Origin: Pseudomonadota bacterium
Lineage (GTDB): Bacteria > Pseudomonadota > Gammaproteobacteria > Burkholderiales > Casimicrobiaceae
Length of the DNA stretch: 64,000 bases
NCBI GenBank assembly: GCA_018241745.1
Contig: JAFEDG010000142.1
Span: forward strand, 1 to 64,000
Direction: 5' to 3'
Shown one piece after another: positions 50,898 through 59,763 of this stretch (the stretch's first letter is position 1; each line of letters opens with the position of its first letter). The notes beneath the pieces were generated by a model. It searched no databases, was not told the origin of the DNA, and was given only the letters and a program-made list of their open reading frames with translations. Both the position numbers and the translations under genes were made by a program.

Positions 50898-51710
50898 TCA
50901 TCGGACGCCGGTCGCCAGCACTTCGGCGATGAACTTGTTGCCGATGTACGCGCACAGCAGCAGTACGGTGCCGGCGACGATCCACTTGAGCGCGCGCCGC
51001 CCACGCCAGCCTCCGCGCCAGCGCCCGACGAGCAGCGCGCCGAACACGAGCCACGCGGCCACCGAGAACACGTTCTTCTGGTTGAGCTGCAGCGGCTGGC
51101 CGAACAGCTGCTCCGAGAAGAAGAGCCCGCTCGCGACCGTCAGCGTCAGCAGCACGAAGCCTGCGCCGACCAGCCGGAACAGCCAGCGCTCCAGCGTCAG
51201 CAGCGGTGGCGGCGCTCCGTCCGCGGCGGCCAAGCCACTGTGGAGCCGGCGCTCGATCTGCGTCAGCACCAGCGTCAGGGCCGCGGCGACGATGAAGATC
51301 GCGTACGCGGCGAGCGCGATCGCGATGTGCGCGGTGGCCCACGGCGCCTCGCCGTAGGGAAAGAGGTGCGACGAGCGCATGACCACCGGCATCAGCGCCG
51401 CGACGGCCGTTACGGGCAGCACCGCCGCGCCGATCGCCGGCAGCGCGCGGATGAGCCCGGCGGACCACGCGACCAGCGCCGCGAGCCCGGCGACCAGCGA
51501 CAACGCATGCGAAAAGGACAGGTCGAGGCCGGCCGGCGTGACAACGGCCTGAAGCGTCAGCACCGCGTGCAGCGCGACGGCGACCGGCACGAGCCACTGC
51601 ACGGTCTGCGCCGCGCGCGGATCACGTGCGGCCCGGGGCCAGCACAGCCACGCGGCGTAGGCGTACAGGGCTGCGACGACGGCTTGCAGTAAGATAGGCA
51701 GCGCGTGCAC
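50898..51710 (-). CDS. ypjD: Cytochrome c assembly-like membrane protein YpjD
   Basis: 270 aa with about eight transmembrane helices, CcsA/CcmC-like fold. The WxW-type heme-handling region is only partly evident (SSHLFPYGEAPWATAHI about 113-129). A C-terminal GQPLQLNQKNVFSVAAWLVF block is typical of YpjD. GTG 51710 is the start. Divergent from ffh, its normal neighbour. Possible role in heme handling or cytochrome biogenesis; E. coli YpjD's role is unsettled. A minus-strand TAAACT at 51746-51741 may be its -10. Confidence 0.88.
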   Translation of the reverse strand: MHALPILLQAVVAALYAYAAWLCWPRAARDPRAAQTVQWLVPVAVALHAVLTLQAVVTPAGLDLSFSHALSLVAGLAALVAWSAGLIRALPAIGAAVLPVTAVAALMPVVMRSSHLFPYGEAPWATAHIAIALAAYAIFIVAAALTLVLTQIERRLHSGLAAADGAPPPLLTLERWLFRLVGAGFVLLTLTVASGLFFSEQLFGQPLQLNQKNVFSVAAWLVFGALLVGRWRGGWRGRRALKWIVAGTVLLLCAYIGNKFIAEVLATGVR

Positions 51711-51788
51711 GAAGGCGGATGGCGGCGATTCCGTCGACAGAGTTTAACGGAACCCCTAGCGCGCCGCCGCCGGCGCTCCCCCGATCCC

Positions 51789-53138
51789 ATGCTCGACAAT
51801 CTGACCGAACGGCTGTCGCGCGTCGTCAAGACGCTGCGCGGCGAGGCCCGCCTCACCGACGCCAACATCCAGGACGCGCTGCGCGAAGTGCGCCTCGCGC
51901 TGCTCGAGGCCGACGTCGCGGTGCCGGTCGTGCGTGACTTCATCACCCGCGTCCGCGAGAAGGCGCTGGGCGAGGAGGTCGTCGGTTCGCTGACGCCGGG
52001 CCAGGCGCTGATCGGCGTCGTCCACCGTGAAATGACCACGCTGCTGGGCGGCGCGACCGCCGGGCTGGACTTTGCAGCGCGCCCGCCGGCCGTGTTCCTG
52101 CTCGCGGGCCTGCAGGGCGCGGGCAAGACGACCACCGCCGGCAAGCTCGCGCGCCTGCTGCGCACCGAGCTCAACAAGAAAGTGCTGCTCGCGAGTGCCG
52201 ACGTCTACCGGCCTGCGGCGATCGAGCAGTTGCGGCTGCTCGCCGGGCAGGTCGGCGTCGATTTCTACGCGGCGCCGGCCGACGCGGCCCCCGTCGCCAT
52301 CGCGCAGGGCGCGCTCGACTGGGCGCGCAGGCACTTCCACGACGTCGTCATCGTCGACACGGCCGGCCGGCTTGCGATCGACGACGCGATGATGAGCGAG
52401 ATCGCGGCGCTGTACGGCGCCGTCGGTCCCGTCGAGACACTGTTCGTCGTCGACGCGATGCAGGGCCAGGATGCCGTCAACACGGCGCGCGCGTTCAACG
52501 CCACGCTGCCGCTGACCGGCGTGATCCTGACCAAGCTCGACGGTGACGCGCGCGGCGGCGCCGCGCTGTCGGTGCGCGAAGTGACCGGCGTGCCGATCAA
52601 GTTCGCCGGCGTGTCGGAGAAGGTCGACGGGCTCGAGGTGTTCCATCCGGAGCGGATGGCGTCGCGGATCCTCGGCATGGGCGACGTGCTGTCGCTGATC
52701 GAGGACGCGCAGCGCAACGTCGACGTCAAGGAGGCCGAGAAGCTCGCGCGCAAGGTCAAGAGCGGCAAGGGCTTCGACCTTGCCGACTACCGCGCGCAGA
52801 TCGCGCAGATGGGCAAGATGGGCGGCTTGTCGGCGATGCTCGACAAGCTGCCGGCGGAGCTTGCGCGCGCGGCGCAGAAGACCGACGTCGACGAGCGCAA
52901 GATCGCGCGGATCGGCGGCATCATCGATGCGATGACGCCCGGCGAGCGCGCCAAGCCCGAGCTCATCAAGGCATCGCGCAAGCGGCGCATCGCCACGGGC
53001 GCCGGCGTCAGCGTCCAGGAAGTCAACCAGCTGCTCAACCAGTTCGAGCAGACGCAGAAGATGATGAAGATGATGGCCAAGGGCGGCATGCAGAAGATGA
53101 TGCGCGGCATGCGCGGCATCATCCCCGGCATGCGCTGA
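51789..53138 (+). CDS. ffh: Signal recognition particle protein Ffh (SRP54)
   Basis: 449 aa. Binds 4.5S RNA and signal sequences and delivers nascent membrane proteins to FtsY. N domain (about 1-85), G domain with P-loop GLQGAGKTTTAGKLA (about 104-118), DVYRPAA and DTAGRL, TKLDGDARGG, and a Met-rich M domain (about 325-449) ending MMRGMRGIIPGMR. ATG 51789 opens on the invariant MLDNLTERLS. Convergent with the TMEM175 gene, 8-bp gap. The 4.5S RNA gene is not in the window. Confidence 0.97.
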   Translation: MLDNLTERLSRVVKTLRGEARLTDANIQDALREVRLALLEADVAVPVVRDFITRVREKALGEEVVGSLTPGQALIGVVHREMTTLLGGATAGLDFAARPPAVFLLAGLQGAGKTTTAGKLARLLRTELNKKVLLASADVYRPAAIEQLRLLAGQVGVDFYAAPADAAPVAIAQGALDWARRHFHDVVIVDTAGRLAIDDAMMSEIAALYGAVGPVETLFVVDAMQGQDAVNTARAFNATLPLTGVILTKLDGDARGGAALSVREVTGVPIKFAGVSEKVDGLEVFHPERMASRILGMGDVLSLIEDAQRNVDVKEAEKLARKVKSGKGFDLADYRAQIAQMGKMGGLSAMLDKLPAELARAAQKTDVDERKIARIGGIIDAMTPGERAKPELIKASRKRRIATGAGVSVQEVNQLLNQFEQTQKMMKMMAKGGMQKMMRGMRGIIPGMR

Positions 53139-53146
53139 CGTGCCCT

Positions 53147-53833
53147 TCAGCGCGCACTGTCCGCGGGGACGGGCGCGCGGTGCAGCTTGGGCTGCACGAC
53201 GCCGACCGCCAACAGCAGCACGTAGACGTAGGCACCGTAGTGCCCCTGGATGCCGTGGTGCGCCTGCAGGATCGGGATCGTCATCCCGGCGACGACGATG
53301 CCGAGCGCGACCGCCAGCCGATTGCGCACCGCGTGCCAGGCGACCTGCGGCTCCGCGATGCTGTCGTTGGCGAGCTTCAGCAACGTACGCCGCCACATCA
53401 ACGCTTCGCAGCACAGGATCAGCGCCAGGTTGAGGCCGTACAGGATCGCCGGTCGTGGATGGCCCGGGTTGTTGCCGACGAACGCGGTGAACGCGGGCAC
53501 GAACGTCGTGAACAGCAGGAACGCGAGGTTCAGCGCCATGAACGGGCCGTCGACTTCGCGCAACCGCCGCATCATCCGCAGGTGGCTCAGCCAGAACAGG
53601 CACAGCACGACGAAGCTGATGACGTAATGGTCGAAGCGGGGCAGCAGTTCGGCCAGGTTGGTGCCGATGTCGTCGGTGAACGCGACGTGCTCCGGCAGCT
53701 TGAGGTCGAGCACCAGCAGCGTCATCGAGACAGCGAAGATCCCGTCCGTGAGCGCCTCCAGCCGGCCCTTGGGCAACGGCGTCGCATCGGGGCTCGCGGG
53801 GCCCGCCGGGGTGGCCTGTCGCTCGACGCTCAT
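53147..53833 (-). CDS. TMEM175-type potassium channel (DUF1211)
   Basis: 228 aa, about six helices in one TMEM175 repeat. The diagnostic first helix reads RLEALTDGIFAVSMTLLVLDL (about 25-45), matching the FSDG-type filter helix of bacterial TMEM175 channels, with the usual F/L to T variation. A basic cytosolic loop contains HLRMMRRLREVDG. ATG 53833 starts after a divergent 170-bp gap to rpsP. Ion selectivity is inferred from the family. Confidence 0.85.
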   Translation of the reverse strand: MSVERQATPAGPASPDATPLPKGRLEALTDGIFAVSMTLLVLDLKLPEHVAFTDDIGTNLAELLPRFDHYVISFVVLCLFWLSHLRMMRRLREVDGPFMALNLAFLLFTTFVPAFTAFVGNNPGHPRPAILYGLNLALILCCEALMWRRTLLKLANDSIAEPQVAWHAVRNRLAVALGIVVAGMTIPILQAHHGIQGHYGAYVYVLLLAVGVVQPKLHRAPVPADSAR

Positions 53834-53909
53834 CGGCGCCCTAGCGCAAATCCTTGAACTGCAAGGGAAAAACGCGCACTCCAACCTCCGGTGACGGGGT
53901 CCGCCAGGC

Positions 53910-53939
53910 TTGCGGGGCGGGCAAAATCCATAGTAGAAT
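53910..53939 (+). promoter_or_regulatory. Promoter of the rpsP operon
   Basis: TTGCGG (53910-53915), an 18-bp spacer and TAGAAT (53934-53939). Start expected near 53946, giving a 58-nt leader to rpsP. Confidence 0.55.
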
Positions 53940-53943
53940 CAGA

Positions 53944-53960
53944 GTCTTTTCGCAAAAGAC
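53944..53960 (+). promoter_or_regulatory. Perfect 7-bp hairpin in the rpsP leader
   Basis: GTCTTTT and AAAAGAC are exact complements around the 3-nt loop CGC. It sits right at the expected transcription start, 44 bp before the rpsP ATG. It could be an operator, an RNA-stabilising 5' hairpin or part of a ribosomal-protein feedback leader; sequence alone cannot say. Confidence 0.5.
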
Positions 53961-54003
53961 CGCCCTTCGTTTCAAGGGCCCAGCACCCGTACAGGAATTC
54001 GCC

Positions 54004-54276
54004 ATGGTCGTCATCCGACTCGCACGCGGCGGCGCCAAGAAGCGCCCGTTCTACAACATCGTCGTCGCCGATTCGCGCAACCGCCGCGACGGCCGCTTCA
54101 TCGAGCGCGTGGGTTTCTACAACCCGATCGCGTCGTCGACGGAAGAAGGCCTGCGGATCGCGCAGGATCGTATCAACTATTGGACCGAGCGTGGCGCGCA
54201 GCTGTCCGACACGGTCGCCATGCTGGTGAAGCGCGGCAACGCGACACCGGCTGCCGCGCCCGCCGCCGCAAACTGA
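54004..54276 (+). CDS. rpsP: 30S ribosomal protein bS16
   Basis: 90 aa. Opens [25 protein letters not shown], the invariant bS16 start, followed by [12 protein letters not shown]. Ala/Pro-rich C-terminal tail. First gene of the rpsP-rimM-trmD-rplS operon; rimM follows after 7 bp. Confidence 0.97.
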   Translation: MVVIRLARGGAKKRPFYNIVVADSRNRRDGRFIERVGFYNPIASSTEEGLRIAQDRINYWTERGAQLSDTVAMLVKRGNATPAAAPAAAN

Positions 54277-54283
54277 GCGCTCG

Positions 54284-54817
54284 ATGAACCCCGCGGCGCA
54301 AGCCGCGGAGGCGGGCGCGATGGTGGTGATGGGCCGCATCGCCGGCGCATGGGGCGTCAAGGGGTGGGTCAAGGTGGCGCCGTACAGCGCCGATCCCGCC
54401 GCCCTCGCGGACCACGCAACGTGGTGGGTGAGCCGCAACGACGCGCCGTGGGAGCCTTGCGACGTCATCGCGAGCCGCCCGCACGGGGCCACGGTGATCG
54501 GGCAGCTGGCCGGCGTCGCAACCCCCGAGGATGCACAGCGGTTGCGGGGAGCGCTGGTCGGATTGCCGCGTGCCGCGCTGCCGGCGGCAGCTGACGACGA
54601 GGTGTACCTCGCGGACTTGCCGGGCCTCGCGGTGGTGAACCGGCAAGGCGTTGCGCTCGGTACGGTCGAGTCGGTGCAGGAAACCGGTGCCCATCCGGTG
54701 CTCCGGGTGGTGGAAGCAGGTGGCAGGACGCGGCTGATTCCGTTCGTCGCGGCCTATGTCGACTCGGTCGACCTCGCGGAGCGGACGCTCGCGGTGGACT
54801 GGGGCGAGGATTACTGA
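54284..54817 (+). CDS. rimM: Ribosome maturation factor RimM
   Basis: 177 aa. N-terminal RimM beta-barrel (MGRIAGAWGVKGWVKVAPYS, about 16-35) and C-terminal PRC-barrel (ADLPGLAVVN..., ending LIPFVAAYVDSVDLAERTLAVDW). Helps assemble the 30S head through bS13/uS19. ATG 54284 may be preceded in function by ATG at about codon 13 (MVVMGR), where family homology begins. Confidence 0.95.
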   Translation: MNPAAQAAEAGAMVVMGRIAGAWGVKGWVKVAPYSADPAALADHATWWVSRNDAPWEPCDVIASRPHGATVIGQLAGVATPEDAQRLRGALVGLPRAALPAAADDEVYLADLPGLAVVNRQGVALGTVESVQETGAHPVLRVVEAGGRTRLIPFVAAYVDSVDLAERTLAVDWGEDY

Positions 54818-54862
54818 AGTGGGGGCGGTGCCGGTGAGCCCCCGTCGCGTGCGGAGGGCCCG

Positions 54863-55684
54863 ATGCGCTTCGACGTGATCACGCTGTTCCCGGAGATGGT
54901 CGAGCACGCGATGGGCGTCGGCATCGCGAGCCGGGCGCGGGAGCGCGGGCTGTGGTCGCTGGGGACGGTCAATCCGCGCGACTTCACCAGCGATCCGCAT
55001 CGCACGGTGGACGACCGCCCGTACGGCGGCGGGCCGGGGATGGTGATGCTGGCGGAGCCGTTGCGCCAGGCGATCGCGGCGGCCAGGGTGGCGCAGGCCG
55101 GGGCGGGATGCGCGGCGTCGCGCGTCGTGTACCTGTCGCCGAGCGGCACCCGGCTGACGCATGCGCGCGTGATGGCGCTGGCGGCGGACCGCAGCACGGG
55201 GCTTGTGCTGCTGGCGGGCCGGTACGAAGGGATCGACGAGCGGCTGATCGCGCGGCACGTCGACGAGGAAATCGCGATCGGGGATTTCGTGGTGTCGGGC
55301 GGCGAATTGCCCGCGCTGATGCTGATGGATGCAGTCGTGCGGCAGTTGCCCGGCGCGCTGAACGACGCCGAGTCTGCGGCGCAGGAATCGTTCGTCGACG
55401 GACTGCTCGATTGCCCGCACTACACGCGGCCCGAGCGGGACGCCGAAGGCGACGTGCCTGCGGTGCTGATGTCGGGCAACCACGCGGCGATCCGCCGCTG
55501 GCGGCGGATGCAGGCGCTGGGCCGTACGGCCGAGCGGCGCCCCGACCTGCTGGCGCAGGCGGCGCTGACGAAAGAGGACAGGCAGTTGCTGGTGGAGTAT
55601 CAGGAACACAAAGCGGTCACCACGTCCGGGGCAGGTGCCCCGTCGAGACCTCTGGGACCCGAAACCAAGAAGGAAGCACGATGA
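54863..55684 (+). CDS. trmD: tRNA (guanine37-N1)-methyltransferase
   Basis: 273 aa. Methylates G37 of tRNAs reading CNN and GGG-type codons, preventing frameshifts. Trefoil-knot SAM-binding motifs: YGGGPGMVM (about 53-61), [12 protein letters not shown] (about 115-126) and [14 protein letters not shown] (about 137-150). ATG 54863 starts directly on [11 protein letters not shown]. The Ser/Ala/Pro-rich C-terminal tail is variable. Its stop overlaps the rplS ATG (ATGA). Confidence 0.96.
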   Translation: MRFDVITLFPEMVEHAMGVGIASRARERGLWSLGTVNPRDFTSDPHRTVDDRPYGGGPGMVMLAEPLRQAIAAARVAQAGAGCAASRVVYLSPSGTRLTHARVMALAADRSTGLVLLAGRYEGIDERLIARHVDEEIAIGDFVVSGGELPALMLMDAVVRQLPGALNDAESAAQESFVDGLLDCPHYTRPERDAEGDVPAVLMSGNHAAIRRWRRMQALGRTAERRPDLLAQAALTKEDRQLLVEYQEHKAVTTSGAGAPSRPLGPETKKEAR

Positions 55685-56058
55685 ACATCATCGAAACGCT
55701 GGAAAAGGAAGAACTGGCGCGCCTCAACAAGACGCTGCCGGAATTCGCGCCGGGCGACACGGTCGTCGTCAACGTGAACGTCGTCGAAGGCGAGCGCAAG
55801 CGCGTCCAGGCCTACGAAGGCGTCGTGATCGCCAAGCGCAATCGCGGCCTCAACTCATCGTTCACGGTGCGCAAGATCTCGAGCGGCGAAGGCGTCGAGC
55901 GGACGTTCCAGTCGTACTCCCCGCTGATCGCCTCGATCGAAGTCAAGCGCCGCGGCGACGTGCGCCGCGCCAAGCTCTACTACCTGCGCGACCGCTCGGG
56001 CAAGTCGGCGCGGATCCGCGAGAAGCTTGCGGCCCGCGACAGCGGCAAGGCGGAGTAA
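55681..56058 (+). CDS. rplS: 50S ribosomal protein bL19
   Basis: 125 aa. Begins [22 protein letters not shown], with the hallmark [26 protein letters not shown] and [27 protein letters not shown]. Last gene of the operon; a strong terminator lies 40 bp downstream. Confidence 0.97.
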   Translation: MNIIETLEKEELARLNKTLPEFAPGDTVVVNVNVVEGERKRVQAYEGVVIAKRNRGLNSSFTVRKISSGEGVERTFQSYSPLIASIEVKRRGDVRRAKLYYLRDRSGKSARIREKLAARDSGKAE

Positions 56059-56097
56059 CGACGCGGCGGCCGGCTCCGGCCGGCACTGCAACTCCGG

Positions 56098-56124
56098 AAG
56101 GGCGGCCTCGTGGCCGCCCTTTTT
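56098..56124 (+). terminator. Rho-independent terminator of the rpsP operon
   Basis: Perfect 10-bp stem AAGGGCGGCC/GGCCGCCCTT with a TCGT loop, ending in a T5 run. Stem 56098-56107 and 56112-56121. Confidence 0.9.
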
Positions 56125-56252
56125 GTTGGGCCGCTGCCTGGTTGCGTGCGGCGGCGCCGGCGCTGCATCTACCCCGTTCCGGCACAGAACTTGCGACGGA
56201 CTGCCTGAATGGGCGTCCGCACGCGAGCCGCGCGACCTGCTTCCGCGAGCCG

Positions 56253-56282
56253 CTGACGGCGCCGACATTCCATTGGCATAAT
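56253..56282 (+). promoter_or_regulatory. Promoter for the J-like/RDD/TPR gene
   Basis: CTGACG (56253-56258), an 18-bp spacer and CATAAT (56277-56282) lie 25 bp before the ATG at 56307, in the otherwise empty 182 bp after the rplS terminator. Confidence 0.45.
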
Positions 56283-56306
56283 CGGAGTTTTGGCCTCTAG
56301 CACGCG

Positions 56307-58136
56307 ATGAAGGCGACGCTGTACGAAGCGTTGGGCATTCCGCAGGCCGCCTCGGACGAGGAGGTCCGGGCGTCGCTGCGCGGGCTCATCCGCAAGTACT
56401 ACGCGAAGACGCGCGACGGGCAGGGCAACGTCGAGGAAGCGCTGCGCTTCATCAACCACGCGAGCCGGATCCTTTCGGACCACGAGCGCCGCAAGCGCTA
56501 CGACAACGAACTCGCGCTGTCCGCCGGCACCACCGAGCAGAAGATCGCGCACGTCGTGTCCAACGCGGTAGCCGTCGACGGCGAGCAGACGGACGTCGGC
56601 GCGGCGGAGGCCGACAAGCTCGCCGCCGCGCTCGCGGACCCGCTCGAGACCGGCCTCGACGCCGAGGATCCCAAGCCCGAGGTGAACCTGCACCATCCGG
56701 GCCTGACCGAGCGCGTCGCCACGTTCGGCCGCTCGCCGCTCGTCACCGTGCTGCTGTGCGTGCTGTTCGGCGCCTTCATCGCCGCGGCGATCGTGTCGGT
56801 CACGCCGGCCGACGCGATCCTGGTCGCCAAGCAGGTGCTCGTCTGGCTGACGCTGGGCCTCATCGTGCTGACGCTCGTGTACGGCATCGTGCATGGGATC
56901 GCGTGGCTGCGGCGCCGCAGCGCGCCGCCCCCGGTGCCGTCGCTGCCGCAGACCGACCTCGCGATCCTCAACTGGCGCCGCGAGCGCAGCGTGTTCCTCG
57001 GCACCAACCAGCCGGCCGAGGACGCGAGCTGGATCTTCCAGCTGCGGATGGCCGAGCTCGAGCGCGCGAAGTCGGGCCGCACGAGCGAGCCGCGGCCGTG
57101 GCATCGGCTGGGCGCGCGGCTGTTCGACTACGCGCTGTGGGGCCTCGTGCTGGCGCTGTTGCTGTCCGAGCTGAAGGGCGCCGGCGTGATCCCGGATGAG
57201 TGGGCATTCTGGCTCGGCCACCCGCTGCTGGCGCCGGTGCTGATCACCGCGACGTGGATCCCGATCGAGGCTGCGCTGATCGCGTCGCTCGGCACCACGC
57301 CCGGCAAGTGGCTGTTCGGCGTCTACCTGCAGTTCTCGATCTCGGACGCCTATGCGCGGCGTGACGCCAAGGCGCATTTCCGCCGTGGCCTCGCGCGCGC
57401 TTTCCGCGTGTGGTGGGAAGGTGTCGCCTGCGGCTTTCCGCTGCTGGCGCCGGTGCTGATCGCCGTGGCCTACGAGAAGGTCGCGCAGAACCAGGAGACG
57501 GACTGGGACTTCGCCGAGGACTGCCTGGTCACGCACGGCCCCCCGGGCATCCTCAACGCGATGACCGGCGTGTGCGGCCTCGCGGCCATGCTGTGGCTGT
57601 ACGGCGTCGCGTGGCACCAGCCGATGGCGGATTCGATCGTGTGGGCGCGCGCAACGATCGTCGAAGCACTGCCGTCGACGCAGGTGCTGTCGAACTTCGC
57701 AGGCGGCGGCAGCATCATCGGCGGCCGTGGCAATGCGGCCAACAAGACCGTTTCCGGCACGATCGCCGCGGGCAAGGCGCCGGAGTCCACGTCGTCGGCG
57801 AGCGATGCGCCGATCGATCCCGAGCTCGCCGCGCAATTCGCAGAACGCCGCGCGAAAATCGCGGTGCTGAAGGTCGAGGGACCGCGGATGCTGCGCGCGG
57901 GCAACTGGCGGCGTGCCGCCGAGCTGTGCCGGACGTGGGCGGACCTCGACCTCGGGGATCCGGATGCGTACCGCTGCCTGGGCCAGGCCTGGCAGGCACA
58001 GGGCTATCACCAGGACGCCATCGCCGCGTTCCGCAAGGCCAAGCAGTACGACCCGGGCGACCCCGAGCTCGACGCCGCGATCGCGCGCTCGCAGAAGGGC
58101 ATCGTCGCGGACTTCCTCGCGCGGTATCGGAAGTAG
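56307..58136 (+). CDS. J-domain-like / RDD membrane / TPR fusion protein
   Basis: 609 aa, three parts. Residues 3-66 resemble a DnaJ J-domain (LYEALGIPQAASDEEVRASLRGLIRKYY...RKRYDNEL), but the catalytic HPD loop is missing: YHPD is replaced by YYAKTRD. Two helices follow (about 143-195). An RDD-type membrane domain (about 265-400; RLGARLFDYALWGL, TTPGKWLFGV) comes next, then a further helix and a C-terminal TPR-like region (about 525-600; YRCLGQAWQAQGYHQDAIAAFRKAKQY). A membrane scaffold is likely, without Hsp70 stimulation. The GT-C-like gene starts 17 bp downstream. Confidence 0.75.
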   Translation: MKATLYEALGIPQAASDEEVRASLRGLIRKYYAKTRDGQGNVEEALRFINHASRILSDHERRKRYDNELALSAGTTEQKIAHVVSNAVAVDGEQTDVGAAEADKLAAALADPLETGLDAEDPKPEVNLHHPGLTERVATFGRSPLVTVLLCVLFGAFIAAAIVSVTPADAILVAKQVLVWLTLGLIVLTLVYGIVHGIAWLRRRSAPPPVPSLPQTDLAILNWRRERSVFLGTNQPAEDASWIFQLRMAELERAKSGRTSEPRPWHRLGARLFDYALWGLVLALLLSELKGAGVIPDEWAFWLGHPLLAPVLITATWIPIEAALIASLGTTPGKWLFGVYLQFSISDAYARRDAKAHFRRGLARAFRVWWEGVACGFPLLAPVLIAVAYEKVAQNQETDWDFAEDCLVTHGPPGILNAMTGVCGLAAMLWLYGVAWHQPMADSIVWARATIVEALPSTQVLSNFAGGGSIIGGRGNAANKTVSGTIAAGKAPESTSSASDAPIDPELAAQFAERRAKIAVLKVEGPRMLRAGNWRRAAELCRTWADLDLGDPDAYRCLGQAWQAQGYHQDAIAAFRKAKQYDPGDPELDAAIARSQKGIVADFLARYRK

Positions 58137-58153
58137 CGGGTCGCGGCCTGCCA

Positions 58154-59713
58154 ATGAGCGCTGCGCGGCGCGACGTGCGCCTTGCCGTCGGCGCGCTGCT
58201 CGCCGTAGCGACGACCATCGCGCTCCTGCGCGCCGTGCTCGTGTCGATCACGCATGACGAGGCGACCGCGCTGCGCGCGAGCATGCACGCGCCGACGTCA
58301 CGCGTCCTGTGGTTCACGACCCACGGCCTGCCCGACAACAACCACCTGCTCTACTCGCTGGTCGTGCGCCCCGGCATCTGGCTCTTCGGGGAGCACGAAT
58401 GGACACTCCGGCTGCCGGCCGTCGTCGCGGGTGCGTTCTACGGCATCGCGATGGCGATGCTGCTGCGGCGCTTCGTCGACGGCTGGCTGCTCGTTGCACT
58501 GCTCGCCGTCGCCGTCCTGAATCCCCCGGTGCTCGAGGCGATGTCGCTGGCGCGCGGCTACGGCCTCGGCATCGCGCTGTTGTGCTGGGGCGTGTACTGG
58601 CTGCTGCGCGCGGACGAGCGGCCGCTTGCCCGCCCGCCGGCGACACGCGCAACGCTGCTGTTCGGTCTGGCGACGCTCGCTCATCTCACCTTTATCCTGT
58701 ACTGGACGATCGCCTGGGGCGTGTTGCTTGCGAACGCCGTGTCGCAGCGTCGTGCGGGCCGAGCGACCTGGCCCCAGCTCGGCACGTGCCTGCTGCCGTC
58801 GCTCGTGACGACGCTGGCGGTCGCACCGATCGTCGTCAACCAGGTCGTCGTGTTGCGCTCGCTCGGGCTGCTGTCCACCGAAGGACTGACGTCGTTCGTC
58901 GCGGATACGCTGCGCGGTACCGTCGCGCTCTCGCTGGGGCCGGGCGTCGCGTCGATCGCGCCGGTCGTGGCGTATGCAGCATTCCTTGTCCCCGCGGCAT
59001 TGGGGCTACTGCTGTGGCGAGCTCGGGCTCGGCCATCGTCGTCGCTGGCCGGGCCCGTCGTCCGCGATGCGGCGATCGTCGGTGCGCTGCTGGTGGGCGC
59101 GTGCGCGTTGAGTGTCGTCCAGCACGCGTGGTTCGGGGCCGGCTACCTGTCCGGCCGGCGCGCCACCTCGCTGGTGCCCCTGTTCGTGCTCGTGTGCGCA
59201 GCCGTCGCCGGCCTGTGGGCGCGGCAGTCCGGCGCGCCGCGTCTCGTGCGCGCGGTCGCCGGTATGGCGTGCGTGCTGGCGCTGGTGCCGCAGCTCCGCA
59301 CGATCACGTTCGACACGACCGCCGCCTGGCGCTTCGACGCCGACACGCGACAAGCGATGACGGACCTCGAATGCCTGTTCGCGGCACATCCGCGGCCCGC
59401 GTCGTATCGGGTGTCGGTGCCGTGGGAACTGGAGCCCGCGGCCAACTATTACCGTACGCACCTGCCCGTGCCGCGTCTCGCCGCAGTCGACCGGGGCGGC
59501 GTCCGGCCCGGGTTCGACGCGTATTACCTGCCGCAGACGGTCGAGCCCCAGCTCGCGCGTTCGCTGAACGCGGTCGAAGCCTCGGTCGGCGCGTTGCGCG
59601 TGCTGGCGCACTATCCTCGCGCCGACGCCGTGCTGGCGGTCCCGGCCGACTCCGCGCTCGCCGCCGACGCTGCGGCGGCGGCGCGCTGCCTCGGCTTGCG
59701 CGGAGTGCGCTGA
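58154..59713 (+). CDS. Polytopic membrane protein, probable GT-C glycosyltransferase
   Basis: 519 aa with about 11-12 helices in the first 400 residues and a soluble C-terminal domain (about 400-519). The first periplasmic loop has ITHDEATAL (about 32-40) and a later HGLPDNNHLLYSLVV, resembling the DE and H-x-P-L/Y motifs of GT39/ArnT-type enzymes that use polyprenyl-phosphate sugars. A C-terminal periplasmic domain would bind acceptor. No donor-synthesis gene is close by. Family assignment is tentative. Confidence 0.6.
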   Translation: MSAARRDVRLAVGALLAVATTIALLRAVLVSITHDEATALRASMHAPTSRVLWFTTHGLPDNNHLLYSLVVRPGIWLFGEHEWTLRLPAVVAGAFYGIAMAMLLRRFVDGWLLVALLAVAVLNPPVLEAMSLARGYGLGIALLCWGVYWLLRADERPLARPPATRATLLFGLATLAHLTFILYWTIAWGVLLANAVSQRRAGRATWPQLGTCLLPSLVTTLAVAPIVVNQVVVLRSLGLLSTEGLTSFVADTLRGTVALSLGPGVASIAPVVAYAAFLVPAALGLLLWRARARPSSSLAGPVVRDAAIVGALLVGACALSVVQHAWFGAGYLSGRRATSLVPLFVLVCAAVAGLWARQSGAPRLVRAVAGMACVLALVPQLRTITFDTTAAWRFDADTRQAMTDLECLFAAHPRPASYRVSVPWELEPAANYYRTHLPVPRLAAVDRGGVRPGFDAYYLPQTVEPQLARSLNAVEASVGALRVLAHYPRADAVLAVPADSALAADAAAAARCLGLRGVR

Positions 59714-59763
59714 GCGCAAGCCAGTGCCGATGGGCCGCCGGGCCCTTGCGTGCCGGCAATGCG

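Noticed and set aside
56067..56083. GGCCGG-rich palindrome after rplS as a second terminator
   Set aside because: No T-run follows, and the adjacent hairpin at 56098-56124 is a far better terminator.
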